Assembly (NCBI GenBank): GCA_009778595.1
Contig: WRJI01000012.1
Location: 1-42,326 of the forward strand
Reading direction: 5' to 3'
Length of the DNA: 42,326 bases
From: Peptococcaceae bacterium
GTDB lineage: Bacteria; Bacillota; Desulfitobacteriia; Desulfitobacteriales; Syntrophobotulaceae
Shown: piece by piece, positions 7,280 through 15,693 of the stretch
Position numbering within the stretch: the first letter of the stretch is position 1
Layout: each line of letters opens with the position of its first letter
Made by a program: the position numbers and the translations under genes
Notes under the pieces: generated by a model
The model's input: the letters and a program-made list of their open reading frames with translations, nothing else
Database searches by the model: none
Told to the model about the DNA's origin: nothing

Positions 7280-8264
7280 GGGTGTCACCTCCTCCATCGC
7301 GAATCACATCAACAATCTGCACAGCTAAACGATCTCCGGAAAGACCGGGTACAGCCATGAATTTTAAATATTTACCAACATACACAGACATCATCCCTTG
7401 AATATGCTGATTGAGCGGAATGACATCACCCAACTCCAGAGCGAGAAACTCCTGCACTGAGATCTTCGTTCCGCCCACAAATGCTCTGACAGATACTTCA
7501 GTCTGTTCAATTCGTTTACGAACAACAGCTGCATCTTCGTCTGAGAGCTTCTCTTCCGCCGACGCAAACAAATACAGCGCGTCCAGATTGTCCAGAATCG
7601 GTTTGATAACCACATAAGGCAGACAAATATTGAGTAGCCCCGTCGATTCACTGACATTAACCTCAAGAGTTATCAGCACAACCATTTCATTGGGCGCAAC
7701 AATCTGAGCAAACTGCGGGTTCGTTTCCAACGCTGTCAGCTGCGGCGTCAAAGAGAATGTCTCCGTCCAAGCCTCTTCCATCAGCTCTGTTATCTTAAGC
7801 ATACGGCTTGTGATGATTTTTTGTTCGATCTCAGTCAAATCGTGGTTGCGCAAAACAACACCCTTCCCTTGGCCGCCAAGAAGACACTCAATGATGATAT
7901 ACGCTAGGGTTGGCGCCATTTCTATGAGCGCGCTGCCCACCAGAGGCTGCATATTGACCACGCCTAGAATAGAAGGGTACGGCAAAGAACGAAGGAACTC
8001 ATCAAAAGTCAATTGTTCCGAGCTTAATACTTTTGCGTCAACGACCATATGGATATTCCCCGACAAATAGCTCGCCAGAGAACGCGCAAAATGCTCATAA
8101 ATATTGCTCAAAGAAATAAGGTGCCCCTTCGAGAATTTGTTCGGCCTTCGGAAATCATAGGCTCGCACCTTCTGTGGAGTATTGCTTTTGGCAACCTCCT
8201 CATCCCCTTCCGAGAGCGCGTTTAAAAGAGCGTCAATTTCCGATTGTGATAAAACTTCAGACAT
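7269..8264 (-). CDS. fliM: Flagellar motor switch protein FliM
   Basis: FliM forms the middle of the C-ring and receives CheY-P. The N-terminal LSQSEIDALLNAL is the CheY-P-binding peptide. It is followed by YDFRRPNKFSKGHLISLSNIYEHFAR, the start of the CheC-like middle domain, containing ALIEMAPTLAYIIIECLLGG, and by a SpoA (FliN-like) domain in the last 80 residues (AFVGGTKISVQEFLALELGDVIPL). Its 331 aa is the normal length. The gene overlaps fliY, which suggests translational coupling. About 97 non-coding bases separate it from fliL. Confidence 0.96.
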   Translation of the reverse strand: MSEVLSQSEIDALLNALSEGDEEVAKSNTPQKVRAYDFRRPNKFSKGHLISLSNIYEHFARSLASYLSGNIHMVVDAKVLSSEQLTFDEFLRSLPYPSILGVVNMQPLVGSALIEMAPTLAYIIIECLLGGQGKGVVLRNHDLTEIEQKIITSRMLKITELMEEAWTETFSLTPQLTALETNPQFAQIVAPNEMVVLITLEVNVSESTGLLNICLPYVVIKPILDNLDALYLFASAEEKLSDEDAAVVRKRIEQTEVSVRAFVGGTKISVQEFLALELGDVIPLNQHIQGMMSVYVGKYLKFMAVPGLSGDRLAVQIVDVIRDGGGDTHGQ

Positions 8265-8361
8265 TGTTCCCCCCTAAGCGACATCGGTAACGGCCATCGG
8301 TTCTCCCAGAACAGCTGCCTTGTTTGTCTTTCGAACTTCGAACCCTGAATATAGTGTTTAA

Positions 8362-8787
8362 TTATCTTGTAAAAATTAAGCTGGAAAATAAAACCTGTCT
8401 CACTTGATCCCCCAGCATCTCATTAATATGCTCCAAGATCTCGCCTCTCAAATCCTCTTGCCCTAAAGCTGAACTGATATCATCGTATCCATGACTGATA
8501 AAGATCTGATAAATACGGTCCCGCACAAAAACAAGCCTGGACTCCATGGTTTTCACGGACTTGTTGCTGATCCCTTCCAAAACAATCTCCGTTTTAACCA
8601 TACCTCCGCCTTTTAAATTGGCTGTAATCTCGCCCACCTCGATCATTGGCCCGACCTCATCAGGCTCACGGGGTGAAAACTTAACTTCGATTTCAGGTTC
8701 AGACAGCATATCCTTAATGATCATCCCGCCAACACCAAACCCGATACCAATGATCAACATAACAACAGATAACAAGACCTTCTTCAC
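8362..8787 (-). CDS. fliL: Flagellar basal-body protein FliL
   Basis: FliL is a single-pass inner-membrane protein that surrounds the stator and supports motor torque. The 141-aa product starts with a GTG after AAGGAGGG, has one N-terminal membrane helix (about residues 4-25, VLLSVVMLIIGIGFGVGGMII) and a periplasmic-type domain containing GEITANLKGGGMVKTEIVLE and the C-terminal LGDQVRQVLFSSLIF typical of FliL. It lies between flbD and fliM as in B. subtilis. Confidence 0.9.
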   Translation of the reverse strand: MKKVLLSVVMLIIGIGFGVGGMIIKDMLSEPEIEVKFSPREPDEVGPMIEVGEITANLKGGGMVKTEIVLEGISNKSVKTMESRLVFVRDRIYQIFISHGYDDISSALGQEDLRGEILEHINEMLGDQVRQVLFSSLIFTR

Positions 8788-8809
8788 AACTCTTCCCTCC
8801 TTGTATCAT

Positions 8810-9022
8810 TTATTCATCATGGTTTATGTCGTGATTCAGGAAATTGCTGCAAGCGCGCCGATAATTAATAACACGATCAATGATATCCTCAACGCTTTCC
8901 TTCACAACATACTTATCTTCGCTGATAAGCCTGATCACCGTATCCGGTGTTGCCTCAATGGTTTTGATTAAGTCTGTGTTGACAACGAATTCCTTTCCAT
9001 TAAGCCGCGTCACGCGAATCAT
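8810..9022 (-). CDS. flbD: FlbD/SwrD-family flagellar protein
   Basis: The 70-residue protein begins MIRVTRLNGKEFVVNTDLIKTIEATPDTVIRL, the diagnostic FlbD pattern (xIxVTRLNG, then N-x-DLIxxIExTPDT). The ATG at 9022 follows GGGAGGTGG closely, whereas an in-frame GTG three codons earlier overlaps that ribosome site. In B. subtilis the orthologue SwrD raises flagellar torque. It stands directly between fliJ and fliL. The genes normally found between fliJ and flbD (motE/ylxF, fliK, flgD, flgE) are absent here. Confidence 0.9.
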   Translation of the reverse strand: MIRVTRLNGKEFVVNTDLIKTIEATPDTVIRLISEDKYVVKESVEDIIDRVINYRRACSNFLNHDINHDE

Positions 9023-9097
9023 TCTCTCCACCTCCCTTCATCCTCTCGACCCCTCTCAATTCAGTTGGCAGCGATTTCAACGATCTCCTAGCAACGA

Positions 9098-9532
9098 TCA
9101 ATTAAGCCCACTTCTCTGACCGATTTCATCCAATATCGCCTGTTCTTTTTTTTGTTCCTCCGCGAGAAACTCTTTCCATTTCTTCTCCTTAAGGCGTTTG
9201 TATTTCTCCACCTCTATGCGACAGACTTTCACCGCCTCCCGGCATTCCGCCACCACAGCTTCCTGGAAAGAAACCCTTTCGGCTATGACCCTGAGCTTTT
9301 CTTTTAACGCGTCAATGAAAAGCTTCCAAGTGTTGAGGTTACGCGGCTCCCTCGTGGCTTCGTCCCTCTGGCTGATCAACGCGTTCTCCAGAACAGCGGT
9401 TTCCTTGTCGTATTCCTTTTGAACGCTCCGCAAAACACGTAATTCCTGGCTCAAAACCCCCTGAGCGGATTCCATACGTTGCTCGGCAAACCGTAAGCTG
9501 GCTTCCAAGCGAAATTTAAATGCCACCGCCAA
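9098..9532 (-). CDS. fliJ: Flagellar export chaperone FliJ
   Basis: FliJ is the coiled-coil stalk of the FliHIJ export ATPase. The protein is almost entirely heptad-patterned helix, from FKFRLEASLRFAEQRMESAQ through VSFQEAVVAECREAVKVCRIEVEKYKRLKEKKWKEF, with no Pro- or Gly-rich interruption until the end. The length of 144 aa is typical. The gene overlaps the fliI stop by 17 bases. The start is either TTG at 9532 or GTG at 9526; both lie after a G-rich ribosome site. Identification rests on position and coiled-coil character. Confidence 0.88.
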   Translation of the reverse strand: MAVAFKFRLEASLRFAEQRMESAQGVLSQELRVLRSVQKEYDKETAVLENALISQRDEATREPRNLNTWKLFIDALKEKLRVIAERVSFQEAVVAECREAVKVCRIEVEKYKRLKEKKWKEFLAEEQKKEQAILDEIGQRSGLN

Positions 9533-10829
9533 ACACCCCCTCCATGACCGCCGTCATATCCTCATAAGAAGCTTCATCACTGACATTCTGTCTCAGAAAA
9601 GCATTAATCCCGTCAACATAACGCAAGGCTTCATCAACACGAGGATTGCTGCCCTCAACATAGGCGCCGATTTCAATCAGATCCTTAGCCTCAGCATAGA
9701 CAGCCAGATACTCGCGCATTTTTTTCGACAACTCTTTAACTTGTGGGGAAGCCACATCAGACATAAGTCGGCTAACCGATTGAAGAATATCAATTGACGG
9801 ATAATGATTCCTGGAAGCCAGATCCCGGGTCAGCACGATATGACCATCCAGGATTCCCCGAACCGCGTCAGCAATAGGCTCGTTATGATCATCCCCGTCA
9901 ACAAGCACCGTATATATTCCTGTGATACTGCCTTTTTCGGACATCCCTACCCTCTCCAGGAGTTTGGGGAGCATGGCAAAAACCGAAGGCGGATACCCAC
10001 GGGTTGCCGGTGGTTCTCCGGCGGTCAGCCCAACCTCACGTTGAGCCATCGCAAAACGGGTTACGGAATCCATCATGAGCAAGACGTTTTTACCCAAATC
10101 CCGGTAATACTCTGCGACAGCCGTGGCGGTGTAAGCCGCTTTAATACGGACCAAAGCCGGCTGATCCGAAGTCGCCACCACAATTACAGAACGGGCGACC
10201 CCCTCCTGGCCCAGATCTTTATCCATGAAATCCCGCAACTCCCGGCCGCGCTCTCCCACCAACCCTATGACATTAATATCTGCTTCGGTGTTGCGCGCCA
10301 TCATTCCCAATAAGGTGCTTTTTCCGACACCAGAACCGGCAAAAATCCCCATTCTTTGTCCTCGACCCAAGGTCAACAGACCATCGATGGATCTGACACC
10401 TACATGAAGGGGCTCCTTGATACGCGGCCGCAACAAAGCGTTTGGGGGCTTGTTGTGCAACGGATACGACTTCTCGCGATGAATAACTCGCCCGTCTAAA
10501 GGGCGCCCCAGACCGTCCAGAATGCTTCCCAACAGATTGGGACCGACATGGACCACCAGTTTCTCCCTTTGGGGCACCACCCTGTCGCCGGGGGCAACAC
10601 CTTCGATTTCACCCAAAGGCATCAACAACGTTTTGGTTCCGCGAAATCCTACCACCTCACAAGGAATAGGAACGCGCTCATAGGAAGCCATAATATGGCA
10701 ATACTGACCAACACTGGCCCGGGGTCCTTCTGCTTCTACCAGCAGACCGGTTACATCCGCCACCCGTCCTTGCACTTCCACCGCATCGATGTGTTTCACT
10801 TTCTCAGCTAAAGATTTCCAATTGGCCAT
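9516..10829 (-). CDS. fliI: Flagellum-specific ATP synthase FliI
   Basis: FliI is the hexameric ATPase of flagellar type III export, related to F1-beta. Walker A GSGVGKST lies at residues 165-172, followed by GLVGERGRELRDF, the Walker B region NVLLMMDSVTRFAMAQREVGL, GEPPATRGYPPSVF and DDHNEPIADAVRGILDGHIVL, all family hallmarks. The 437 aa is full length. It overlaps fliH by 26 bases at its start and fliJ by 17 at its end, so the three export ATPase components are tightly coupled. Confidence 0.97.
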   Translation of the reverse strand: MANWKSLAEKVKHIDAVEVQGRVADVTGLLVEAEGPRASVGQYCHIMASYERVPIPCEVVGFRGTKTLLMPLGEIEGVAPGDRVVPQREKLVVHVGPNLLGSILDGLGRPLDGRVIHREKSYPLHNKPPNALLRPRIKEPLHVGVRSIDGLLTLGRGQRMGIFAGSGVGKSTLLGMMARNTEADINVIGLVGERGRELRDFMDKDLGQEGVARSVIVVATSDQPALVRIKAAYTATAVAEYYRDLGKNVLLMMDSVTRFAMAQREVGLTAGEPPATRGYPPSVFAMLPKLLERVGMSEKGSITGIYTVLVDGDDHNEPIADAVRGILDGHIVLTRDLASRNHYPSIDILQSVSRLMSDVASPQVKELSKKMREYLAVYAEAKDLIEIGAYVEGSNPRVDEALRYVDGINAFLRQNVSDEASYEDMTAVMEGVFGGGI

Positions 10830-11631
10830 TGGCGAGTTCCTCGCTTAAAACGTCGCGAAATTTATTAAGTTGCGTCATCAATTGTGCGTCAAAAATCCCC
10901 TCATTGCTCTGGATCAAAACATTTCCCGACTCCAAACTATCATCCCGAATCAGCGGATAAGGCGGCAGACCTTTATCTTGCAGATTATTAAGCCACTCCC
11001 AGTCTTCGTCAGAAACAACAATCTTCAAGTTCCGCCTCTCATTGGGCAACAAGATGAGGCTTCGTATCATGCTGAGGATTTTGTCTTTATCATATTTCAA
11101 CGCCGTCCCCACCAAACGCTCACTGATCTTGATAGCCAAATCCAACAAATCCTCATCAATTCGAGCCAACTCGTCGTGCCAAGCCCTCTCCAACATATCA
11201 TAGAAATCCCGAACCTTGCCGGCAGCCTCAGTAACCTCCTGAAGTCCCTCCTGCCTTCCTCGTTCACGCCCTTCCTCCAATGCCAGTGGGATCGCTTCCT
11301 CCAGAGCCTGAGGCAAAGCCTCCGCCATCACCGCGTCAAAAATCTCCCGGCGCAACCTTTCTTCCTGGAGACGTGCCTCACGAATAATCGCTTCCCCTTG
11401 AGCCCTGGCATCTTGTAAAATAATCTGCGCCTGCTCCCGAACCGCGGCCAGAAAAGACCCTTCCCCTTGAGATAATTCCCCGCCGGCATTCGATGATATC
11501 TCGATAGACGATGTTGCTCCTGCCTCTCCGGAAGACTCTGGCAAGATCTTATTGGCCACAAGCCGCCTGGGATTGTTGTTGATGGTCACATCCTGCCTCT
11601 TAATAATCTGCTCTTTAGAAGATGATTTCAT
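10804..11631 (-). CDS. fliH: Flagellar assembly protein FliH
   Basis: FliH is the peripheral stalk that regulates FliI. The product of 275 aa has a disordered N-terminus, a long charged helix starting ILQDARAQGEAIIREARLQEERLRREIF (the G/A-xxx region of FliH/V-ATPase E subunits) and a C-terminal domain with ALKYDKDKILSMIRSLI and VSDEDWEWLN. It lies between fliG and fliI, overlapping both. Sequence conservation of FliH is low, so the position in the operon is important to the call. Confidence 0.9.
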   Translation of the reverse strand: MKSSSKEQIIKRQDVTINNNPRRLVANKILPESSGEAGATSSIEISSNAGGELSQGEGSFLAAVREQAQIILQDARAQGEAIIREARLQEERLRREIFDAVMAEALPQALEEAIPLALEEGRERGRQEGLQEVTEAAGKVRDFYDMLERAWHDELARIDEDLLDLAIKISERLVGTALKYDKDKILSMIRSLILLPNERRNLKIVVSDEDWEWLNNLQDKGLPPYPLIRDDSLESGNVLIQSNEGIFDAQLMTQLNKFRDVLSEELANGQLEIFS

Positions 11632-12619
11632 CCGACCCTCCCCGCGCTACAACAATCGCCCCGACCCCTTCCAATTTGCGGATAACTTTGATAATACGCT
11701 GTTGTGCGTCCTCCACTTCCCGCAACCGGATTGGCCCCATAAACTGCATGTCTTCTTTCAACATTTGTGACGCTCGAGCCGACATATTGTTCATAATCTT
11801 CCGGGACACTTCATCATCGGTACCCTTAAGGGCGATAGCCAGATCCTTGCTGTCGACCTCCCGCAGGACCAACTGGGTACTGCGATCATCAAGAAGGACG
11901 ATATCCTCGAAAACGAACATCTGATTTTTAATTTTTTCTGCCAAATCAGGATCATCATCTTCCAGGATATCCATAATCCCTTTCAAAGTCGACTGATCAG
12001 CCCGGTTCAGCATATCAACCACAGATTGGATCCCGCCGGAAGATGTGTAGTCTGTCGGCGCGATATTGGTAATCTTGCCTTCAATAACTTTTTCGATTTC
12101 ACTTAACACCTCGGGACTCGTTCGCCCCATCATGGCAATCCTCTTGGTAATATCGGATTGGACTTCCACCGGAAACCCCATGAGCAATGTCGCCGATTTC
12201 TCCGGCGGCAAATGCGTCATAATCAAAGCCACCGTCTGGGGATGTTCTGTTTGAATAATCGAAGAAAGCTGTTTGGGATCCGATCGCCTCAACAAATCAA
12301 AAGGCCGCATTTTCAAAGACGTTGACAACCGGCTGATAATATCAAAAGCGCGTTGTTCTCCCAACGCTTTCTCAAGAACCTCACGGGCAAACTCAACACC
12401 ACCCTGAGAAATAAAATTATTGGCGACGCACATCTGCAGAAACTCATTCAGGACTTGGCTTTTGATCTCCTCAGAAATCGACCTCATATTCGCCATTTCC
12501 AAGGTCAGCTGCTCAATCTCCTGTTCCGACAGATGTTTGATCACGCTAGCCGATCGTTCCGTTCCCAAAGAAATCAGAAGGATGGCAGATTTTTGCAAGC
12601 CCGTGAATTCTTGCGGCAT
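11615..12619 (-). CDS. fliG: Flagellar motor switch protein FliG
   Basis: FliG is the torque-generating ring that contacts the stators and FliF. The sequence has the N-terminal FliF-binding domain (LQKSAILLISLGTERSASV), the EHPQ motif at 125-128, and the C-terminal torque helix with charged residues in LDDRSTQLVLREVDSKDLAIALKG. The 334 aa is normal. The gene starts 3 bases after the fliF stop and its end overlaps the fliH start by 17 bases. Confidence 0.97.
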   Translation of the reverse strand: MPQEFTGLQKSAILLISLGTERSASVIKHLSEQEIEQLTLEMANMRSISEEIKSQVLNEFLQMCVANNFISQGGVEFAREVLEKALGEQRAFDIISRLSTSLKMRPFDLLRRSDPKQLSSIIQTEHPQTVALIMTHLPPEKSATLLMGFPVEVQSDITKRIAMMGRTSPEVLSEIEKVIEGKITNIAPTDYTSSGGIQSVVDMLNRADQSTLKGIMDILEDDDPDLAEKIKNQMFVFEDIVLLDDRSTQLVLREVDSKDLAIALKGTDDEVSRKIMNNMSARASQMLKEDMQFMGPIRLREVEDAQQRIIKVIRKLEGVGAIVVARGGSDEIIF

Positions 12620-12622
12620 ACC

Positions 12623-14221
12623 TTAATCCTCCACTGTTAACCATGCTTTAATCAACTTGGCGACTTCTTCCGGGCTCTCTTTCGCATAGGTATCTATTTC
12701 TTGACTCACCTTTTGACGTTCAATATCTTCCGACGATTTCATCTTCATTTTCGCCAATTTCATCTCAGCTTCGTTTTCCATCCTGTTCTGATCTGAAAGC
12801 ATATCCGCAACCTCATGATCATCCAAAATATTTTCTCTTTCAGTATCGCCTTCGGCTGTCGCAAGAACAAGACCCTCTTTCTTGCGCCGCCGTGCCAGCA
12901 GGAGAAATAGCAAGCTCGCCAAAACAACCACAGCCACCAAGCCAAACTGCACATAACGCATCAACTGCTCCCGTTGCAACGCCGCATCCATTTCCGCTTG
13001 AGCCGACTGAACCGCTGTTTTATCAAAAGGTAATAACACAACTTCTAAAACATCCCCCCGGGCAACATCAATCCCCGCAGCAGGTTCTGCCGCAATCTGG
13101 ATCGCCGCCGCTTGATCGGGAGAAACGGCATCAGCGTCAGCCAGAATTGATACCGATAAACGCCGCACCTGGCCGGGTGCCACAACACTTTCCTCCTGTC
13201 GGGTATCCACTTGATAATTCTCTGTCGCACTCTCCTTCCCGGAAGAAAAATTCCCCGACCCTTCCGTAGCCAAAACATAGTCAGGAATATTGGTAGACTC
13301 CCCGGGGACCCCACCCGCCGTGCTTTCCGACCTAGACGTTTCCGTCAAAGTCTGCCTGCTCACCAACGCCCCCGGCCCATGGGTCTCATCAACAATCCTC
13401 CGGGAATCGAAATCCAGATCGGCATTGGCTCTCACCAGGATAACCCCCTGACCGTACACCGCCTCAAGAAGGGAGCGCAGATTGCCTTCAATTTTACGCT
13501 CATACTCCAACTTAAACTGCATTTGGTTGACAGTCATCATATGGCTGTTTTCGCTTAAAACATCAGAAAGAATCCGCCCCTGTGTATCGGTTATCGAAAC
13601 ATTGTCCAGAGCTAACCCCTTAATTGAATGAGATAACAGATTGGCTATCCCGCGAACCTGAGTCTCATTCAATTCCATACCGGGATCTGTCTTTATCACA
13701 GCAGAAGCCGTAGCCGGCACCGAATTATTCTCAAAAAGCGTTGGTTCAGGGATAACGATATGGACTCTGGCATAAGAGATATTATCCATAAGCTTAATGG
13801 TTTTCTCCAACTCATTCTGTAACCCGAGAACATACCTGAGCTGCCGATCCTTGTCCGTCTCTCCCAAGCGCATTTGATTCAGGTTTTCGAAACTGAAGGT
13901 ACTCTCCTTGGGCAACCCTGCGTTAGCCAAATCCAACCGCAATTGAGCCACATCCTTGCTGGGCACCAAAATCGTTGAGGAACCGGCTAACTGATATTTC
14001 ACTTGCATCCCTTGCAACTGGGCGGTAATGGAGCCGGCCTCCGTATCCGTCAAATCCTTAAACAACACAACATACTGAGGCTGACCGGCCCACAGGATCA
14101 GAACCGCAGCGACAACAATGACCGTCAGCGAACCCCCGATCATGATCACGCGCTGAGCGACAGTAAATTTCCCCCAAAAATTTTTTACGGCATCCAATAC
14201 CTTCTGCAAAGATAAATTCAT
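12623..14221 (-). CDS. fliF: Flagellar MS-ring protein FliF
   Basis: FliF builds the MS ring in the cytoplasmic membrane. The protein of 532 aa has two membrane helices (about 24-44 and 423-443) enclosing the periplasmic ring-building domains, with YVVLFKDLTDTEAGSITAQLQ, LDLANAGLP and ARVHIVIPEPTLFENN as family landmarks. The cytoplasmic tail ends in AKESPEEVAKLIKAWL, the FliG-binding peptide. Its ATG overlaps the fliE stop (ATGA). No unusual features. Confidence 0.97.
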   Translation of the reverse strand: MNLSLQKVLDAVKNFWGKFTVAQRVIMIGGSLTVIVVAAVLILWAGQPQYVVLFKDLTDTEAGSITAQLQGMQVKYQLAGSSTILVPSKDVAQLRLDLANAGLPKESTFSFENLNQMRLGETDKDRQLRYVLGLQNELEKTIKLMDNISYARVHIVIPEPTLFENNSVPATASAVIKTDPGMELNETQVRGIANLLSHSIKGLALDNVSITDTQGRILSDVLSENSHMMTVNQMQFKLEYERKIEGNLRSLLEAVYGQGVILVRANADLDFDSRRIVDETHGPGALVSRQTLTETSRSESTAGGVPGESTNIPDYVLATEGSGNFSSGKESATENYQVDTRQEESVVAPGQVRRLSVSILADADAVSPDQAAAIQIAAEPAAGIDVARGDVLEVVLLPFDKTAVQSAQAEMDAALQREQLMRYVQFGLVAVVVLASLLFLLLARRRKKEGLVLATAEGDTERENILDDHEVADMLSDQNRMENEAEMKLAKMKMKSSEDIERQKVSQEIDTYAKESPEEVAKLIKAWLTVED

Positions 14222-14532
14222 ATCTGCATCCGCATAATTTCTTGATAAGCCTCAAGAACTCTGTTCCGCAGTGTTGTTGCCAACCCCATGGCTAAAGAAG
14301 CTTTTTCCAAAGCAATAATCGGTGTATGAAAATCTTCAATATCCCCGGTTAGCAACAAATTCGTCTTGACTTCCGCATCAACTTGTAAGGTGTTCAGACG
14401 ATGAATCGCCTCGCTCAAATACTGAGAAAACCCCGTTGATCCCATCCCCAACACGGAGGTGGTCCCGCCGATATCACCTAACGGCTGAACAGGCGTTAGC
14501 GGCTTTAACAACGGAAAAGAAACACCATCCAT
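14218..14532 (-). CDS. fliE: Flagellar hook-basal body protein FliE
   Basis: FliE connects the MS ring and export gate to the rod. With the ATG at 14532 (AAAGGGG 8 bases upstream; an in-frame GTG at 14550 is less likely), the product is 104 aa. It has a low-complexity N-terminus and the family's C-terminal helices: FSQYLSEAIHRLNTLQ and a region ending LATTLRNRVLEAYQEIMRMQI. It overlaps fliF. The 70-base gap to flgC holds a heptad array of GGGA motifs on the mRNA strand. Confidence 0.93.
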   Translation of the reverse strand: MDGVSFPLLKPLTPVQPLGDIGGTTSVLGMGSTGFSQYLSEAIHRLNTLQVDAEVKTNLLLTGDIEDFHTPIIALEKASLAMGLATTLRNRVLEAYQEIMRMQI

Positions 14533-14552
14533 ACCCGACACCCCTTTCACAT

Positions 14553-14598
14553 CACGTTTCCCGTATCACGTTTCCCGTCTCCCGTTTCCCGTCTCCCG
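14553..14598 (-). repeat. Heptad GGGARAC array in the flgC-fliE gap
   Basis: On the coding (-) strand five GGGA motifs occur, four of them exactly 7 bases apart (TCCC on the + strand at 14559, 14573, 14580, 14587 and 14594). The array ends about 20 bases before the fliE ribosome site. GGA is the core of CsrA-binding sites, and a CsrA with two domains is encoded in this window, so it may be a regulatory leader; it may also be a plain short-repeat expansion. Confidence 0.7.
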
Positions 14599-14600
14599 CA

Positions 14601-15104
14601 TCACCGACCAATATCCAAGGCTCGGCTGGCCATTGTTTTGCTGGCATTCAATGCGGTCACATTAGCCTCATAGGCCCGCGTCGCTGAAATCATGTCCAAC
14701 ATCTCCTCTACGATCTCAACATTTGGATATCTAACATAGCCAACCGGTATACCGATTTCTTCAACCTGTGCGGCATCCGGTGAATCCGGTTCATAAACGA
14801 GTCTAAAAGGTTTTGGATCCGAGATAATTCGTCGCACTTGAACACCGGCCCCCATCCCGGCAATCGAAGTCACCCCACTCCCGGAAGCAAATTGCCCATT
14901 CATGAAAGCGGAAAAACTCGGGGTTGGTTCCCGAGGTTCAAATACCGGCAACTTCCTTTGATAAGGTATCGGGTTGCCGGCAGCCGTCGTCTGACCACTG
15001 CGAGTCGTCGACATGTTGGCAATATTATTGGCGATGAGATCCAACCGCACTCTCTGGGCTGTGAGTCCCGAAGCACTGGCATCCATTCCGGTAAACAAAC
15101 CCAT
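14601..15104 (-). CDS. flgC: Flagellar proximal rod protein FlgC
   Basis: Starting at MGLFTGMDASASGLTAQRVRL, the protein shows the rod/hook signature (SASGLTAQRVRLDLIANNIANMSTT) and the C-terminal coiled coil (YVRYPNVEIVEEMLDMISATRAYEANVTALNASK), both characteristic of FlgC. It is 167 aa, slightly long. The start at 15104 is chosen because it gives the normal N-terminus; a frame-open extension of 14 codons exists, and no strong ribosome site is seen for either. flgB, the usual upstream partner, is absent: cheW ends 103 bases upstream. Confidence 0.95.
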   Translation of the reverse strand: MGLFTGMDASASGLTAQRVRLDLIANNIANMSTTRSGQTTAAGNPIPYQRKLPVFEPREPTPSFSAFMNGQFASGSGVTSIAGMGAGVQVRRIISDPKPFRLVYEPDSPDAAQVEEIGIPVGYVRYPNVEIVEEMLDMISATRAYEANVTALNASKTMASRALDIGR

Positions 15105-15207
15105 ACTTATGGATTCGAGGGCTTGAGATTCGCCTGTTCGAATCACAAACCATGAACCCGCCCCCCCTTTTCGGCGATTATTGTTTGTTGGCGTGTCCGG
15201 TTCAAAG

Positions 15208-15660
15208 TCAAACGGTTTCCACGCCCTCCTCCGTGCTCAAGATATTCTCTTGTCTCAAGAAGATGAGGAGCCGGTCATCAACTTTGCCGATACCTCGAAT
15301 AAAAGACGCGTCGATGCCAACGGAAACCGAAGGAGGTGCCTCCAGATCCATATCCTGCAACTGCAAAACCTCTTGAACAGCATCCACACGTATGCCAAAT
15401 TCATGCTTATTCTCTTTGAGGACAACAATGCGGTTGACATCGTTTTCCTCCTGTGTGTCGTCGGGCAAACCGAAACGACGTCGCAGATTAACCACGGAAA
15501 TAACATTGCCACGAAGATTGATGACACCATCAATATAGCTCGGTGCTTGCGGCACCCGGGTTATAGGCGGAATGCGGATTATTTCCTGAACCTTTATGAT
15601 TTCGATGCCAAACTCTTCAGTCCCCAGCCTGAAAGTAACGAGCTGCTGATCCACTGCCAT
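15208..15660 (-). CDS. cheW: Chemotaxis coupling protein CheW
   Basis: CheW links chemoreceptors to the CheA kinase. The 150-residue single CheW domain starts MAVDQQLVTFRLGTEEFGIEI, with VQEIIRIPPITRVPQAPSYIDGVINLRGNVISVVNLRRRFGL, the receptor- and CheA-binding beta-barrel surface. The start at 15660 follows GGGAAGGAGC; an in-frame codon 10 residues upstream lies before the ribosome site. The gene is 33 bases downstream of cheA. No receiver domain, so it is CheW and not CheV. Confidence 0.95.
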   Translation of the reverse strand: MAVDQQLVTFRLGTEEFGIEIIKVQEIIRIPPITRVPQAPSYIDGVINLRGNVISVVNLRRRFGLPDDTQEENDVNRIVVLKENKHEFGIRVDAVQEVLQLQDMDLEAPPSVSVGIDASFIRGIGKVDDRLLIFLRQENILSTEEGVETV

Positions 15661-15693
15661 CTCGTTTGCTCCTTCCCTTAATACATCCATCCC

